NCBI GenBank assembly: GCA_019802505.1
Contig: JAFMOC010000266.1
Span: forward strand, 377,501-441,500
Direction: 5' to 3'
Source: Corydoras sp. C115
Taxonomy: Eukaryota; Chordata; Actinopteri; Siluriformes; Callichthyidae
DNA: 64,000 bases
The position numbers were made by a program, and so were the translations under genes. Below the pieces are notes generated by a model, which saw nothing but the letters and a program-made list of their open reading frames with translations, did not search any database and was not told the origin of the DNA. Shown here in pieces: positions 1 through 12,390 of this stretch. The stretch's first letter is position 1, and every line of letters begins with the position of its first letter.

Positions 1-1530
1 CAAAATTTTCAAAATTTTAAGTCTTTAAAAGCTATGAGCCTGATACATTTCCTATATTCTTTGGCTGACACGGTGGCACAGCATTCAGCTCCCCAACTTT
101 AAAAAGTAACACAGTCCTGGATTTGAATGGGGCAAACAAGTTCTTGTTTGCCCCATAAACTTGTTAAGGTATAAGGTGTGCATGGCTTCTCCAACACATC
201 CCCCGCATGTCAAAAAAAGTCCCTCAGGTCTCGCGTTTGGCTCATTTGACCCCATTCCTGCTAAAAACGACAGATAATTAACCCATTCAGGCTTTAAATC
301 CTCGAATAATCAAACGAAAGAAATCCTAAAGCCAATGTGAAACCATTTATCATGGACTATATCAAACCACATCAGTTTTGAAACATTTAATACGGTTAGC
401 GAGTTAATACCAGTGTTTTTCTTATACCACTTCTATAAAATCCATAGAGCTATTAAAACAAAACGCATGTTAAACCTTCAGATCCTTCAGATCTTGTGAT
501 GCTACAGTGGGGTCCAGTCATAACCGTGGTGCCCTGACAACAGCTCACTGCCTATTAAGTCATGAAGTTCCGTTAAATTCGTCTCTGTAGATGTTATTTC
601 CAGATCCATGGGGATTTGATTTGCTTAGTGTGCTTATTCTACTGGTCTGTATTTATTGTTGATATAACTGCCTTCACGAGGAGAAAAAGAGGATGCCCAT
701 TCTCTCTTTCACTTTATGTATTGTATTTCTATATAATGACTGTGCATTTGTGGTCACAGGTGGACACCAGGGCGTGACCTCAATCTAGAATGTGTTAGTT
801 CTGTTCATTTTGCCATGTCACACAAGAAAAAGAAGCAATAATTTGGAGTAAAAACTATGCAATTTATAATTGAATATACTGGGCCAATTATAGAAATAAA
901 AAGAGATTGCTCTATTTTTCTCGACCTACTACATTTTACTACGTACTTACTTACTTACTATGACTACTACTGTTACTCAATCCCATAGTGAATTATTTTG
1001 TCGTGATTTTTTTCGAATAGAGTCCTCGATTTGTTTCCCAAAGTGGAATCTGTGTACTATTCCATGCAACCCCTCGTCAACGTTTTCTATATGACAAGAG
1101 GGACTATAGCTCATTCGTGACGACGACCACCCCGGATGATGAATGTGGGGTAAAACAAGCAGGCGAGTTCTTATAAGTTCCTGTTGTGTTGCCTTAGCAA
1201 GCAATCATTTACTGTAAAATCATGCAAAAACTTGCACAAAAATCTCCTTCCAGTAACGCAGTCGACTGCTATTTGAAAATCACGGGACGATTCGATGTTA
1301 GAAAAGTGTTGATGTTGTGTATATAATAAATAAAAAGCTCGACTATCACCTAAAAATGCACACATGAAAAGAAGCTGGACGTTTTTTTTTTTATTATTAT
1401 TATTATTATTGAAATAAACAATGAAATATATCTTGCTTCGTTGAAGTCCTTTCTGTCAAAATACAAAGCCTTGGCTCTATTCGCTTTTTGTCTTGTATCT
1501 CTGTGAGAGGAAACAATAATAATATTATAT
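1..1530. other. Unique AT-rich 5' flank, no gene recognised
   Basis: Single-copy-looking sequence. The short open frames on the minus strand (977-1365) resemble no family I know and have no splice context. A short T/ATT run sits at 1383-1411. In mammals NEUROD1 lies on the 5' side of CERKL, so this could be the intergenic space between them. That is inference; no NEUROD1 sequence is visible. Confidence 0.5.
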
Positions 1531-1547
1531 AATATTAAATATTATTA

Positions 1548-1877
1548 GGCGGTTAGCATGTTCTCCTCTCAGCACTAGGGATTCCCGGTTCGAATCCCCA
1601 TCTGGGTGGAGTTTCCATGTTCTCCCCGTGTCCCTGCGTGGGTTTCCTCCGGGTTCTCCGGTTTCCTCCCACAGTCCAAAAAACATGGATCGAGTCAATT
1701 GAGTTCTCCAAATTGCCCCATATAGAGTGTGTCTGTGTGAGTGAGTGTGTGCCCAGCGATGGATTGGCGCCCTGTCCTGGGTGTATCTGCCCAGCGCCCG
1801 AGTCGTTCTCCCCTGGATGGGCCTGGGGAACCCCCCCGCGACCCTAATAGAGGATAAAGCAGGAGATAATGAATGAA
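1548..1877 (+). mobile_element. V-SINE copy lacking its A box
   Basis: The head jumps from GGCGG straight to TTAGCATG, so the A-box segment is deleted; B box, core and tail are present. It is flanked by the direct repeat TTAAATATTATTA (1535-1547 and 1878-1890), a likely target-site duplication, and the next SINE starts exactly after the second repeat. Confidence 0.85.
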
Positions 1878-1890
1878 TTAAATATTATTA

Positions 1891-2257
1891 GGCGGCACGG
1901 TGGCTTAGTGGTTAGCATGTTCTCCCCTCAGCAATAGGGATTCCCGGTTCGAATCCCCATCTGGGTGGAGTTTCCATGTTCTCCGCACCCGTGTCCGCGT
2001 TGGTGTTTCCCTCCGGGTTTTCTCCGGTTTCCCTCCCACAGTCCAAAAACATGGAGCAAGTCATTGAGTTCTCCAAATTTGCCCCCATATAGAGTGTGGT
2101 CCTTGGTGAGTGAGTGTGTGGCCCAGTGATGGATTGGCGCCCTGTCCTGGGTGTATCTGCCCAGCGCCCGAGACGTTCTCCCCTGGATGGGCCTGGGGAA
2201 CCCCCCCCGCGACCCTAATAGAGGATAAAGCGGAAGATAATGAATGAATGAATGAAA
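1891..2257 (+). mobile_element. V-SINE (DANA/Mermaid-like), full length
   Basis: Family description for this window. A tRNA-derived head carries an A-box-like TGGCTTAGTGG (1901-1911) and a perfect B box GGTTCGAATCC (1946-1956). A strongly conserved core follows (GTTCTCCCCGTGTCCGCGTG, GGTTTCCTCCCACAGTCC). Then comes a body (CCCCATATAGAGTGTG, CTGTCCTGGGTGTATCTGCC) and a 3' tail GGATAAAGCGGAAGATAATG ending in ATGG or ATGA repeats. Full copies are about 340 bp. Pol III promoter boxes plus the core are the hallmarks of V-SINEs; the core is the one I know from zebrafish DANA/Mermaid. SINEs are copied by a LINE reverse transcriptase in trans. This copy has several one-base insertions in the core. 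Confidence 0.9.
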
Positions 2258-2384
2258 TAATATTATTAATACTATATAATATCAAAATAAGGAGGAAATA
2301 ACCTCCTTTTTATTGTTATTATTTTATTTAATAAGCCCTGCCTAATAATACTGCAGGTAATACGACTTATTTATAAATGTAGAC

Positions 2385-2877
2385 TATAGAGACAAAAGTA
2401 TTGGGACACCTACGCAGCGATCTCTAAAGAGATTTTGGAGAATGAGAACATTATGATTTTTTTAATTATTATTTGGAAAAGGCTTTCTACAATATTTTGT
2501 ACTGAGGGTGTTGGCATGTTTGCTCTTTCCTTCAGAAGAACATCTGTGAGGTCAGAAACTGATGATGAACTAATGTTCCTGTCTTACGATCTATATTCTG
2601 GTTAATACTTAAGGTGTGATGTGTGTGTAGTGATGTAGTGATGCAATGGGGACACTGTGTGGACCAGTCCATTTCTTAAAGCATCCTCACCCAGCCAGGT
2701 CTCTACAGAATTTGCTTTGCTCACACGTCATGTTGAAACAGGATTCGACCTTCCCCAAACTGTTTCTACAACTAAAACCATTAAAGCATGCAGGTTTCCA
2801 CAATACAACGACATGAGCTTCATTATATGCAATTGCTCTAAATCATTCAAAGTGTCTTAAACTTTTGCCAATATAGT
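2385..2877. mobile_element. Tc1-like transposon remnant (non-coding)
   Basis: The left end reads CTATAGAGACAAAAGTATTG GGACACC and the right end is its imperfect inverse (GTGTCTTAAACTTTTGCCAA TATAG). These resemble the common teleost Tc1-like end with GACAAAAGTATTGGGACACC. Internal sequence near 2738-2765 (TTCCCCAAACTGTTTC) recalls the 3' part of that family. No transposase is left. Confidence 0.6.
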
Positions 2878-2879
2878 GA

Positions 2880-3053
2880 GCATACTGCAGTTAAATTAGA
2901 AATTAATGGCAACTATTAATTATTAATTAAATTATTAATAATTTTTATTATTTAATTTAATTAAATTTAATTATTCATTATTACATTATATAAGGAACAT
3001 TATATAATTCAATACAGCTTAGTAAAAGTTTGTTTTTGGATATTTTAGTTTTC
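2880..3053. repeat. AT-rich self-complementary tract
   Basis: Dense TTAATTAA, ATTAATTAT and TTTAATTTAATTAAATT motifs make this stretch almost pure A/T and locally palindromic. Nothing coding. Confidence 0.6.
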
Positions 3054-3069
3054 TATGTTTATCATAGGG

Positions 3070-3410
3070 GGCGGCACGGTGGCTTAATGGGTTTGCCTCT
3101 TAGTGCTATATTCCGAATCCCCATCTGGGTGGAGTTTCCATGTTCTCCCCGTGTCCACGTGGGTTTACTCCGGGTTCTCGGTTTCCTCCCACAGTCCAAA
3201 AACATGGATCAAGTCAATTGAATTCTCCAAATTGCCCCATATAGAGTGTGTCTGTGTGTGTGAGTGTGTGCCCAGGGATGGATTCACTCCCTGTCCTGGG
3301 TGTATCTGCCCAGCGCCCGAGACGTTCTCCCCTGGATGGGCATGGGGAACCCCACCGCGACCCTAATAGAGGATAAAGTGGAAGATAATGGATGGATGGA
3401 TGGATGAATG
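3070..3410 (+). mobile_element. V-SINE, full length, diverged head
   Basis: The head is altered (GGCTTAATGGGTTTGCC) and the B box has degraded to TTCCGAATCCC; core and tail are intact with ATGG repeats. It is preceded by ATGTTTATCATAGGGG (3054-3069), the first member of a recurring spacer. Confidence 0.88.
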
Positions 3411-3420
3411 TTTATAATAG

Positions 3421-3750
3421 GGGGGTAGCACGTTCACCTCTCAGCACTAGGGATTCCCGGTTCGAATCCCAATCTGGGTGGAGTTTCCATGTTCTCCCCG
3501 TGTCCACGTGGGTTTCCTCCGGGTTCTCCGGTTTCCTCCCACAGTGCAAAATCATGGCTCAAGGTCAATTGAATTCTCCAAATTGCCCCATATAGAGTGT
3601 GTCTGTGTGAGTTAGTGTGTGCCCAGCGATAGATTGGCGCCCTGTCCTGGGTGTATCTGCCCAACGCCCGAGACGTTCTCCTCTGGATGGGCATGTGGAA
3701 CCCCCACCGCGACCCTAATAGAGGATAAAGCAGAAGATAATGGATGGATG
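3421..3750 (+). mobile_element. V-SINE, A box missing
   Basis: Starts at TAGCACGTTCACC; intact B box, core and tail. Flanked on both sides by TGTTTATAATAGG, matching the spacer before the previous copy. Confidence 0.88.
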
Positions 3751-3760
3751 TTTATAATAG

Positions 3761-4430
3761 GCTTTATAATAATTCTAACATAAATATACAACCAATGCAA
3801 TTTGAATGCAATTTTAAATTCCAAGGTGAATGCATATCGAGATTGGGACGCACTGAGTTTGCAATGCGACTTTAAATTCGCTCCTCTTCGTCAATTCCCG
3901 CTTCTCAAATTTCGACGGGTGATGGGGTTTATTTACCTTTTATTTAATGAATTCTTTTGCCCACGACGCCGTTCGTGCTGGTAATCATTTCCATGCCATC
4001 ATCGTTTATGCTAAATGAGTCTGTGTGTGCCCCAGATGTTCCTACTGCAGGGGGAGGGTTTTAATTTATGAAAATGATCCCGTTTTAATGTGCGGACATT
4101 CATTGCATAACTCAATACTTCTGTAATTAGGGTGCGGGCGCGCGCGCGTGCGGGCGTGTGTTTGTGGGGGGTGGGTGGGGTGGGGGGGTGTTGGGGGGGG
4201 TGCGTCGATCTGTTTTCAAGAGGTTATCAAAAACAAGCAAAATGCTTTCTCAGCGAAGTGATTAGGATTTAATCCGATAACGGATCACCGAACACTGAAT
4301 TCCACCTGATTCAATCAGGATCAGCCTCAGAGTCAACCCTTCAGCGGGGCAATTAATCAAAAACAAAGGCGTTGCGGATCTCTCGATTATAACGAAGAAA
4401 AAAATTTTGTGTGAAGTATTTTTTCCTATT
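3761..4430. other. Unique sequence with a G-rich tract
   Basis: No gene recognised. 4131-4201 is alternating GCGCGCG followed by several runs of four or more G (GGGGGGTGGGTGGGGTGGGG), which could form Z-DNA or a G-quadruplex on the + strand. Confidence 0.5.
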
Positions 4431-6407
<1,977 letters not shown>

Positions 6408-6449
6408 ATTTCTATTTGTAACCAGTAATTAATTGAATAAAAACAATTT

Positions 6450-6753
6450 GGCCGCATTGGTTAACACGTGCGTCTATCCGAGCTTGAAACCCGATGTGGC
6501 TGGTTTTGCATGTTCTCCCCGTGGGTTTGCTTCAGGTTCTCCGGTTTCCTCCCACAGTCCAAAAACATGGATTTAAGGTGAGTTGGCTGCTCTAAATTGC
6601 CCCTATATAGTGAGTGAGTATGTGAGTGAGTGCATACTCAGCATGATGCCAATATATGATGCCCACCTACCCCCCAAAATTTTCTCCCCTGGATGGGCAT
6701 GGGGAACCAACCCCCCCCCCCCAACCCTAGTCCTAGGATTAAGTGAAAGATAA
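6450..6753 (+). mobile_element. V-SINE, older subfamily B
   Basis: Diagnostic body: ATGGATTTAAGGTGAGTTGG, CTCTAAATTGCCCCTATATA and CTCAGCATGATGCC, unlike the ATGGATCAAGTCAATTGAG body of the abundant subfamily A. Tail CCTAGGATTAAGTGAAAGAT. Confidence 0.82.
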
Positions 6754-6760
6754 AGCCATG

Positions 6761-7117
6761 CGATTCATTCATTCATCCATTATCTCCCGCGTTATCTTCT
6801 ATTAGGGTCGCGGTGGGGTTCCCCATGCCCATCCAGGGGAGAACATCTCGGGCGCTGGGCAGATACACCCAGGACAGGGCGCCAATCCATCGCTGGGCAC
6901 ACACTCACTCACACAGAAACACTCTATATGGGGCAATTTTTTGGGAATTCAATTGACTTGATCCATGTTTTTGGACTGTGGGAGCAAACCGGAGAACCCG
7001 GAGGAAACCCACGCAGACACGGGGAGAACATGGAAACTCCGCCCAGATGGGGATTCGAACCGGGAATCCTTAGCGCTGAGAGGAGAACATGCTAATCACT
7101 AAGCCACCGTCCTGCCC
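6761..7117 (-). mobile_element. V-SINE subfamily A, full length, nested
   Basis: Inserted into the tail of the subfamily-B copy with a perfect AGCCATG target duplication (6754-6760 and 7118-7124). This orders the subfamilies: B is older than A. Confidence 0.92.
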
Positions 7118-7189
7118 AGCCATGAGATTATTATTTTTTTTTAAACATAACTAGTTTCTATTTGTAACCATTAATTAATTTAATAAAGA

Positions 7190-7505
7190 AATTTGGCCGT
7201 AGTGCGTCTATCAGCGTCTGGGGATCCAGGCTTGAATCCCGATCCGGCTGGTTTTGCATGTTCTCCCCGTGTCAGGTTCTCCAGTTTCCTCCCACAGTCC
7301 AAAAACATTTGGAATGGATTTAAGGTGAGTTGGCTGCTCTAATTTGCCCCTATATAGTGTGTATGTGAGTGAGTGAGTGCGTCCTCAGCATGATGCTAAT
7401 CTATGATGTATCTGCCCAGCACCCAAAATGTTCTCCCCTGGATGGACATGGGGAACCCCCCCCCCCTCAACCCTAGTCCTAGGATTAAGTGAAAGATAAA
7501 GCCAT
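7190..7505 (+). mobile_element. V-SINE subfamily B
   Basis: Second unit of the triplication. The head is degraded (GGGGATCCAGGCTTGAATCC replaces the B box). Confidence 0.8.
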
Positions 7506-7587
7506 GAGATGATTTTTTTGAAACATAACTAGTTTCCATAACTAGTTTCTATTTGTAACCATTAATTAATATAATAAAGAAATTTGG

Positions 7588-8070
7588 CCGTAGTGCGTCT
7601 ATCAGCGCTGGTGATCCAGGCTTGAAACCCAATCCAGGTGGTTTTGCATGTTCTCCCCGTGTCCACGTGAGTTTGCTTCAGCTTCTTCGGTTTTCTCCAA
7701 CATTCCAAAAACATGGATTTAAGGTGAGTTGGCTGCCCTAAGTTGCCCCTATATAGTGTGTATGTGAGTGAGTGAGTGAGTGCGTACTCAGCATGATGCC
7801 AATATATGATGTACCTACCCAGCACCCAAAATGTTCTCCCCTGGATGGGCATGGGGGAAGCCCCCAATTACCCCAACCGAATTACATCCAACAGCCCCAC
7901 CCCATTACCCCAACAACATCCTCACCCCCCCCCCCCCCAAGTACCCCATCCGAATTACACCATTACCCCCACCGCATCACCCCCAAAACCCCCACCCCAT
8001 CACCCCCCCGCACCATCCCCAAAACCCCCACTGCATCACCCATCAGGATTAAGCAGGAGATAATGCATTG
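7588..8070 (+). mobile_element. V-SINE subfamily B with C-rich expansion
   Basis: Third unit. Between the CCATGGGG region and the tail ATTAAGCAGGAGATAATG the element is expanded by a C-rich minisatellite (7862-8046). Confidence 0.8.
7862..8046 (+). repeat. C-rich minisatellite inside a SINE
   Basis: Repeats of CCCCCAAAACCCCCACC and CCCCATCACCCC. The minus strand carries many G runs, so quadruplex formation is possible. The same motif occurs in inverse orientation at 9715-9898. Confidence 0.85.
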
Positions 8071-8129
8071 AGACAACATAATAAAAAACAACAGTAATGA
8101 AGTCAGAACGTCATCTGAAACGTAAACAT

Positions 8130-8471
8130 TCATCCATTATCTCCCGCTTTATCCTCTATTAGGGTCGCGGGGGGGTTCCCCATGCCCATCCAGGGGAGAA
8201 CGTCGGGCGCTGGGCAGATACACCCAGGACAGGACGCCAATCCATCGCTGGGCACACACTCACACACACACACACACACTCTATATGGGGCAATTTGGAG
8301 AACTCAATTAACTTGACCCATGTTTTTGGACTGTGGGAGGAAACCGGAGAACCCGGAGGAAACCCACGCAGACACGGGGAGAACATGGAAACTCCACCTG
8401 ATGGGGATTCAAACCGGGAATCCCTAGTGCTGAGAGGAGAACGTGCTAACCACTAAGCCACCGTGCCGCCC
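8130..8471 (-). mobile_element. V-SINE, full length
   Basis: Complete from the CATTATCTCCCGC tail complement to CCGTGCCGCC. It sits inside the CATCTGAAACGTAAACAT repeat, which recurs on its other side at about 8509. Confidence 0.9.
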
Positions 8472-8474
8472 TTC

Positions 8475-8905
8475 TTTATTATTATTATTATTCATTCATT
8501 ATTAAACATCTGAAACGTAAACATCTTTATTATTATTATCCTTTATTAGGGTTATTATGGGGTTCCCCATTATTATTAAAATCCGGCAGAATGTGCTCGT
8601 GGTTAGCACGTTCGCAGACTCACACCAGGGACCGGTTCGCCAATCCCCATCTGGTGGGTTTCACACATGTTCTCACACCACAATCTATATGGGTTTCAAT
8701 TTGGGATTCAATGAGTTTCTAAATTGCCACCATGATCCATAGTTTTGGACTGTGGGAGGAGTAAGTGCCGGAGAACCCGGAGGAAACCCCGCAGACACAG
8801 GGTGTAACATGGAAACTCCACCCAGATGGGGATTCGATTTTTTATTATTATTATATTATTAAATATCTGAAACGAAACATCTTTAGGATTAAATTATTTT
8901 ATTAC

Positions 8906-8940
<35 letters not shown>

Positions 8941-9050
8941 ACATCTGAAACGTAAACATCTTTATTATTATTATATTACTTTATTATATTATTATTATTT
9001 TATTACTTTATTATTATTACTTTATTATTATTAGTAGTAGTAAACATCTG
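8475..9050. repeat. TTA/ATT microsatellites with CATCTGAAACG repeats
   Basis: AAACATCTGAAACGTAAACA recurs at about 8505 and 8939, with shorter forms at 8862 and 9040, separated by (TTA)n. A scrambled minus-strand V-SINE mosaic lies at 8548-8835. The block ends where the CpG-rich CERKL promoter begins. Confidence 0.8.
8548..8835 (-). mobile_element. Scrambled V-SINE mosaic
   Basis: Pieces of tail, head (GTGGTTAGCACGTTCGCAG in plus sense) and core occur out of order, ending with GAAACTCCACCCAGATGGGG. Probably assembled by repeat-mediated rearrangement. Confidence 0.65.
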
Positions 9051-9052
9051 AA

Positions 9053-9545
9053 GGGAAGCAGCGCGCGCCCCCGTTACCAGGCCTACTTGGAAACTTGGCG
9101 TGAACGCGCACCGGTGTAAGGCTCCGGCCCCGTCGCGCGCGCGCTCGCCAAGTGCTTAACTACACGACGGGGCAAAGTGCCGCGAGTCCAAACCCCCCGA
9201 ATTAAAGCCCCGAAACATGTTCGAACGGCCGAGAAAGCCGCCACGCGCCCCCCACGCGTGGGCCGACAGCCGAGAGGAGTTCAAAGAGACGGGCTCGAGC
9301 CGCGCGAGGACAAGAAAGAACACGAGGACGCCCAAACAAACACGAGAGGAGGAAGTCCGCGAGACACCCCCACGGCGTGACGCGGGTCCCGTCCACGCCA
9401 CGGACGCGGGAGGGGGGACACGAGAGGAGGAAGGGGAGCCCATCCTCAGAGGAATCTTCAAGATCGGCAAACAGAGTCACGACGTGATTCTCAGGAGAAC
9501 GCGCCTGGAGTGGACGCGCATCCAGCCTGAGAGCCCTACAGGTGA
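9053..9545 (+). promoter_or_regulatory. CERKL: CpG-rich block covering CERKL 5' end
   Basis: Abrupt change from AT-rich repeats to GC-rich sequence dense in CpG (GCGCGCGCCC at 9061, CGTCGCGCGCGCGCTCGCC at 9131). It runs through exon 1 and stops at the splice donor. No TATA box is seen, as is common for CpG-island promoters. The transcription start is not determinable here. Confidence 0.65.
9217..9541 (+). CDS. CERKL: CERKL coding exon 1 (partial gene)
   Basis: Encodes the N-terminus of ceramide kinase-like protein, a relative of ceramide kinase with no firmly shown lipid-kinase substrate, linked in humans to retinal degeneration (RP26). The last ~35 residues carry the recognisable block: LRGIFKIGKQSHDV, then LEWTRIQPESPTG, against LRGIFEIG...WRPIQPE in human CERKL. 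The first ~70 residues are basic and acidic low-complexity sequence with no clear match, as expected for this variable end. ATG 9217 is the first in-frame ATG after a TAA at 9157-9159 and has A at -3. The exon ends ACAG with donor GTGAGC (9542), leaving one base of a Gly codon (phase 1). That base joins GC of exon 2 to make GGC. An upstream non-coding exon cannot be excluded. Confidence 0.85.
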
Positions 9546-9569
9546 GCTGCTCAGGTTACCTGGTTGCTA

Positions 9570-9605
9570 TGCGGGGGGGGGGGTGGGGTTAGGGGGGGGG
9601 TGGGG
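9570..9605 (+). other. G-run cluster just inside intron 1
   Basis: Several runs of four or more G (GGGGTGGGGTTAGGGG type) start about 30 bases after the exon 1 donor. A quadruplex in the DNA or the pre-mRNA could form here. Function is inference. Confidence 0.6.
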
Positions 9606-9693
9606 TGGACACTGGTGTACTGTGGGGTGCATAGAATCCGTATAGATAGTGTCAGACTGCCAACCACACACAAACAAATAGTTTACATTAGTT

Positions 9694-9998
9694 TTATCCA
9701 TCCATCCATCCATTGGTGGGGGGGGGTGATGGGTGGGTGATGCAGTGGGGGTTTTTGGGGATGGTGTGGGGGGGTGATGGGGTGGGGGTTTTGGGGTGAT
9801 GCTGCTTTAAGGGGGTGGGGGTTTTGGGGATGGTGCGGTGGGGGGGGTGGGGTTTTTTGGGATGGCGCGGTGGGGGTAATGGAGAGGGGGGGGGGGCAGA
9901 TACACCCAGGACAGGGTGCCAATCCATCGCTGGGCACACACTCACTCACACAGACCCACTCTATATGGGGCAATTTGGAGAACACAATTGACTTGATC
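9694..9998 (-). mobile_element. V-SINE body with G-rich expansion, head missing
   Basis: CCATCCATCC tail, then a G-rich minisatellite (9715-9898), then CAGATACACCCAGGACAGG to GACTTGATCC, where the next SINE begins. The expansion is the inverse of the one at 7862-8046. Confidence 0.8.
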
Positions 9999-9999
9999 C

Positions 10000-10351
10000 A
10001 GCGGCACGTTGGCTTAGTGGTTAGCACGTTCTCCTCTCGGCGCTAGGGATTCCCGGTTCGAATCCCCATCTGGGTGGAGTTTCCATGTTCTCCCCCGTGT
10101 CCGCGTGGGTTTTTCCTCCGGGATCTCCGGTTTCCTCCTCCCACAGTCCAAAACCATGGATCAAGTGAATTGAGTTCTCAAATTATCCCCATATAGAGTC
10201 TATCTGTGTGTGTGAGTGTGGGTTACCCATAGCCCATTGGCGTCCTGAGAACAGTTTTTGTATCTGGGCCCAGCGCCCGAGGAAAGGTTCGCCCCTCCAT
10301 GGGCTGGGGAACCACTCACACGCGACCCTAATAGAGGATAAGGGGAAGATT
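10000..10351 (+). mobile_element. V-SINE, full length, diverged body
   Basis: Intact A and B boxes and core; the body after the core is scrambled (GGGTTACCCATAGCCC, CACACGCGACC). Confidence 0.85.
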
Positions 10352-10528
10352 TAAGAACTGAATTGACCTTGATCCATGGTTTTGGACTGTGGGAGGAAAC
10401 CGGAGAACCCGGAGGAAACCCATGCTGACACGGGGAGAACATGGAAACTCCACCCAGATGGGGATTCAAACCGGGAATCCCTAGAGCTGAGAGGAGAACA
10501 TGCTGACCACTAAGCCACTGTGCCGTCC
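10352..10528 (-). mobile_element. V-SINE, head and core only
   Basis: Begins at TTGACCTTGATCCATGG and ends at CTGTGCCGTCC. Head-to-head junction with the preceding plus-strand copy. Confidence 0.85.
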
Positions 10529-10796
10529 CAGCACTATTTCATTTAAGGAAAAAAACCTTCAAAGCTCTTTTTATTGTCTGAAAAAAACTTTATAAACAGA
10601 TTTAATTTCTATTTAATTTAAGAAGAGTACTTCGGGTTTATTTCACTTGCTTTAGAACTGTATTGTGTTTGATAAAAAAAAAGCTTCAGATATGATAAAA
10701 AATTAAATGTATCTAAAATTCAATTTAGGACTCAATTTAGGACTTTATGACCTCAAAAGATTATTAATTAAATATAAACAAAAACTTAATTTATTT
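10529..10796. other. Unique AT-rich sequence
   Basis: No recognisable feature in this short AT-rich spacer. Confidence 0.5.
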
Positions 10797-11080
10797 TCCA
10801 TCCATTCATTCATTATCTTCCGCTTTATCCTCTATTAGGGTCGTGCGGGGGGGGGTTCCCCATGCCCATCCAGCGGAGAACGTCTCGGGCGCTGGGCAGA
10901 TACACCCAGGACAGGGCGCCAATCCATCACTGGTCACACACTCACTCACACAGACACACTCTATATGGGGCAATTTGGAGAACTCAATTGACTTGGTCCA
11001 TGTTTTTGGACTGTGGGAGGAAACCGGAGCACCCGGAAGAAACCCACGCGGACATGGGGAGAACATGGAAACTCCACCCA
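10797..11080 (-). mobile_element. V-SINE interrupted at CCACCCAGC
   Basis: Tail and body to the core; the head resumes only at 11245-11290. The intervening 11081-11244 is non-SINE sequence that also occurs inverted at 14690-14800. Confidence 0.85.
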
Positions 11081-11244
11081 GCTTATTTTGTTTTTAATTT
11101 GGACCTCTGAAAATCACTCCACGATAAAAAACACAATACAGAAAACATGCAATAGAGAACATGCAAACTCCACACAGAAACAGACCTTTTCCACCATGAA
11201 GTGTTACATAATTTACCACATCAACAATTGATATATTACCAAGC
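11081..11244. repeat. Insert shared in inverse with 14690-14800
   Basis: TTATTTTGTTTTTAATTTGG and AAATCACTCCACGAT match the inverse of 14755-14800. GATATATTACCAAGCA matches the inverse of 14692-14707. The same SINE junction is kept in both places. Confidence 0.85.
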
Positions 11245-11290
11245 AGCGCTGAGAGGAGAACATGCCAACCACTAAGCCAACGTGCCGCCC
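11245..11290 (-). mobile_element. V-SINE head fragment
   Basis: GCGCTGAGAGGAGAACATGC to ACGTGCCGCC; completes the copy starting at 10797. Confidence 0.8.
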
Positions 11291-11462
11291 AAAACTACAT
11301 TCAATGTGAAAATAATTTAACAAAGCTCTATTCAGTTTAAGGAGAAAGCAGCGTTTTTTAATTCACAGGGATCAGACGGCGGATCAGAACGTAGTTGAAG
11401 GGTGCGTTATGATTTGGGGATCCATTAACTACAAAAGACAGAATTGGACGGGTCAGCATTCG
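11291..11462. other. Unique sequence
   Basis: Short unique spacer. Its last ~18 bases before the hAT target site (from 11445) reappear at 13033. Confidence 0.5.
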
Positions 11463-11470
11463 GGTTAGTG

Positions 11471-12382
11471 CAGTGATTCTCAATTATTTTCTGTTAAGCC
11501 CCCCCTAGGAAGAAGAAAACATTTTGCTCCCCCCCCCCCATACATGACAAAATGGGATGAAAAAGTATTTTTACACGCCCACTGTTGTATCATTTTTCTA
11601 TAAATTTGTTATAAGTACACCTCTTTTATAACAATGTATCCTTATTAACAATAAAGAAATATAGATCAACTTAGAACAAAGACTCATTTTATTAACTTTG
11701 TTTTTTAGTTTGTAACAGAAACGAATGAAATCCTTATTTAAACTAGAAACATTTTTGAACTGACTGCCATTTGATACTGAAAATGAAATTAAATAAAATC
11801 AATAAATAATAATAAATTGAAATTCATCAGCAATATTAATTCTGGAGCACAATTTATTAACACTTTAACCTACAAAACAAAAATGAATACAACAATTTGT
11901 GCTGTAACAATTTGTGCAATTTTTTTTGAGGAAGTCAGAACTAATGTCTCCAACGTGTCCGTTGTGCAGCGCACTGCTTTTCTGGAGCAGCTTTCATAAA
12001 GCTTTATGTTTGCTGGATATACGCGTCACGTTTACGATTAAAAAACTCAAGCGGTTATCATCGTGATTGGGATGTAATGTCTTTAAGTGACGCCTTCATT
12101 TATTTGGCTTCATGCTGTCCGCTGCCAACATTTAAAGACACATAAGACTCACCGGTCAGTTACACTGAAGTTACAGTTACAGTGAAGCCAGGCGCTACGT
12201 TCGCTTCGACATTTAGCTTTTGGTTGACTTTTGTTGCTCTCATTATCTTCGTCTCTCTCCGTCATTCCTGTTAAATATTTCTCCACGTTGTATCTTGAGG
12301 GTTTGTTCAGTACACTTAATATTACTTGCACTGTGATATCTTGTTATGGGCCCCCCCAGGCCCCACTATTTGAGAAGCACTG
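11471..12382. mobile_element. Non-autonomous hAT-type transposon, 912 bp
   Basis: Terminal inverted repeats CAGTGATTCTCAA (11471) and TTTGAGAAGCACTG (ends 12382) are typical hAT ends. The 8-bp target duplication GGTTAGTG at 11463-11470 and 12383-12390 is perfect. The inside is AT-rich and encodes no transposase. Near its right end it holds a few units of GTTACAGTTACAGTGAA (about 12157-12186), the seed of the array at 59.1-61.2 kb. Confidence 0.88.
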
Positions 12383-12390
12383 GGTTAGTG

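Larger units (their letters stand above)
6408..8070 (+). repeat. Tandemly triplicated SINE-bearing segment
   Basis: TTTCTATTTGTAACCA plus an AATTAAT-rich leader followed by an older V-SINE recurs at about 6408, 7153 and 7548. Units 2 and 3 are about 390 and 520 bp. Unit 1 is lengthened by a nested minus-strand SINE (6761-7117). The whole block, leader included, has been copied, so this is segmental amplification and not three insertions. Confidence 0.8.

Noticed and set aside
1891..2000. tRNA gene suggested by A and B boxes
   Set aside because: The boxes belong to the SINE head; no cloverleaf with anticodon arm and 3' acceptor pairing is kept, and the sequence continues into the SINE core.
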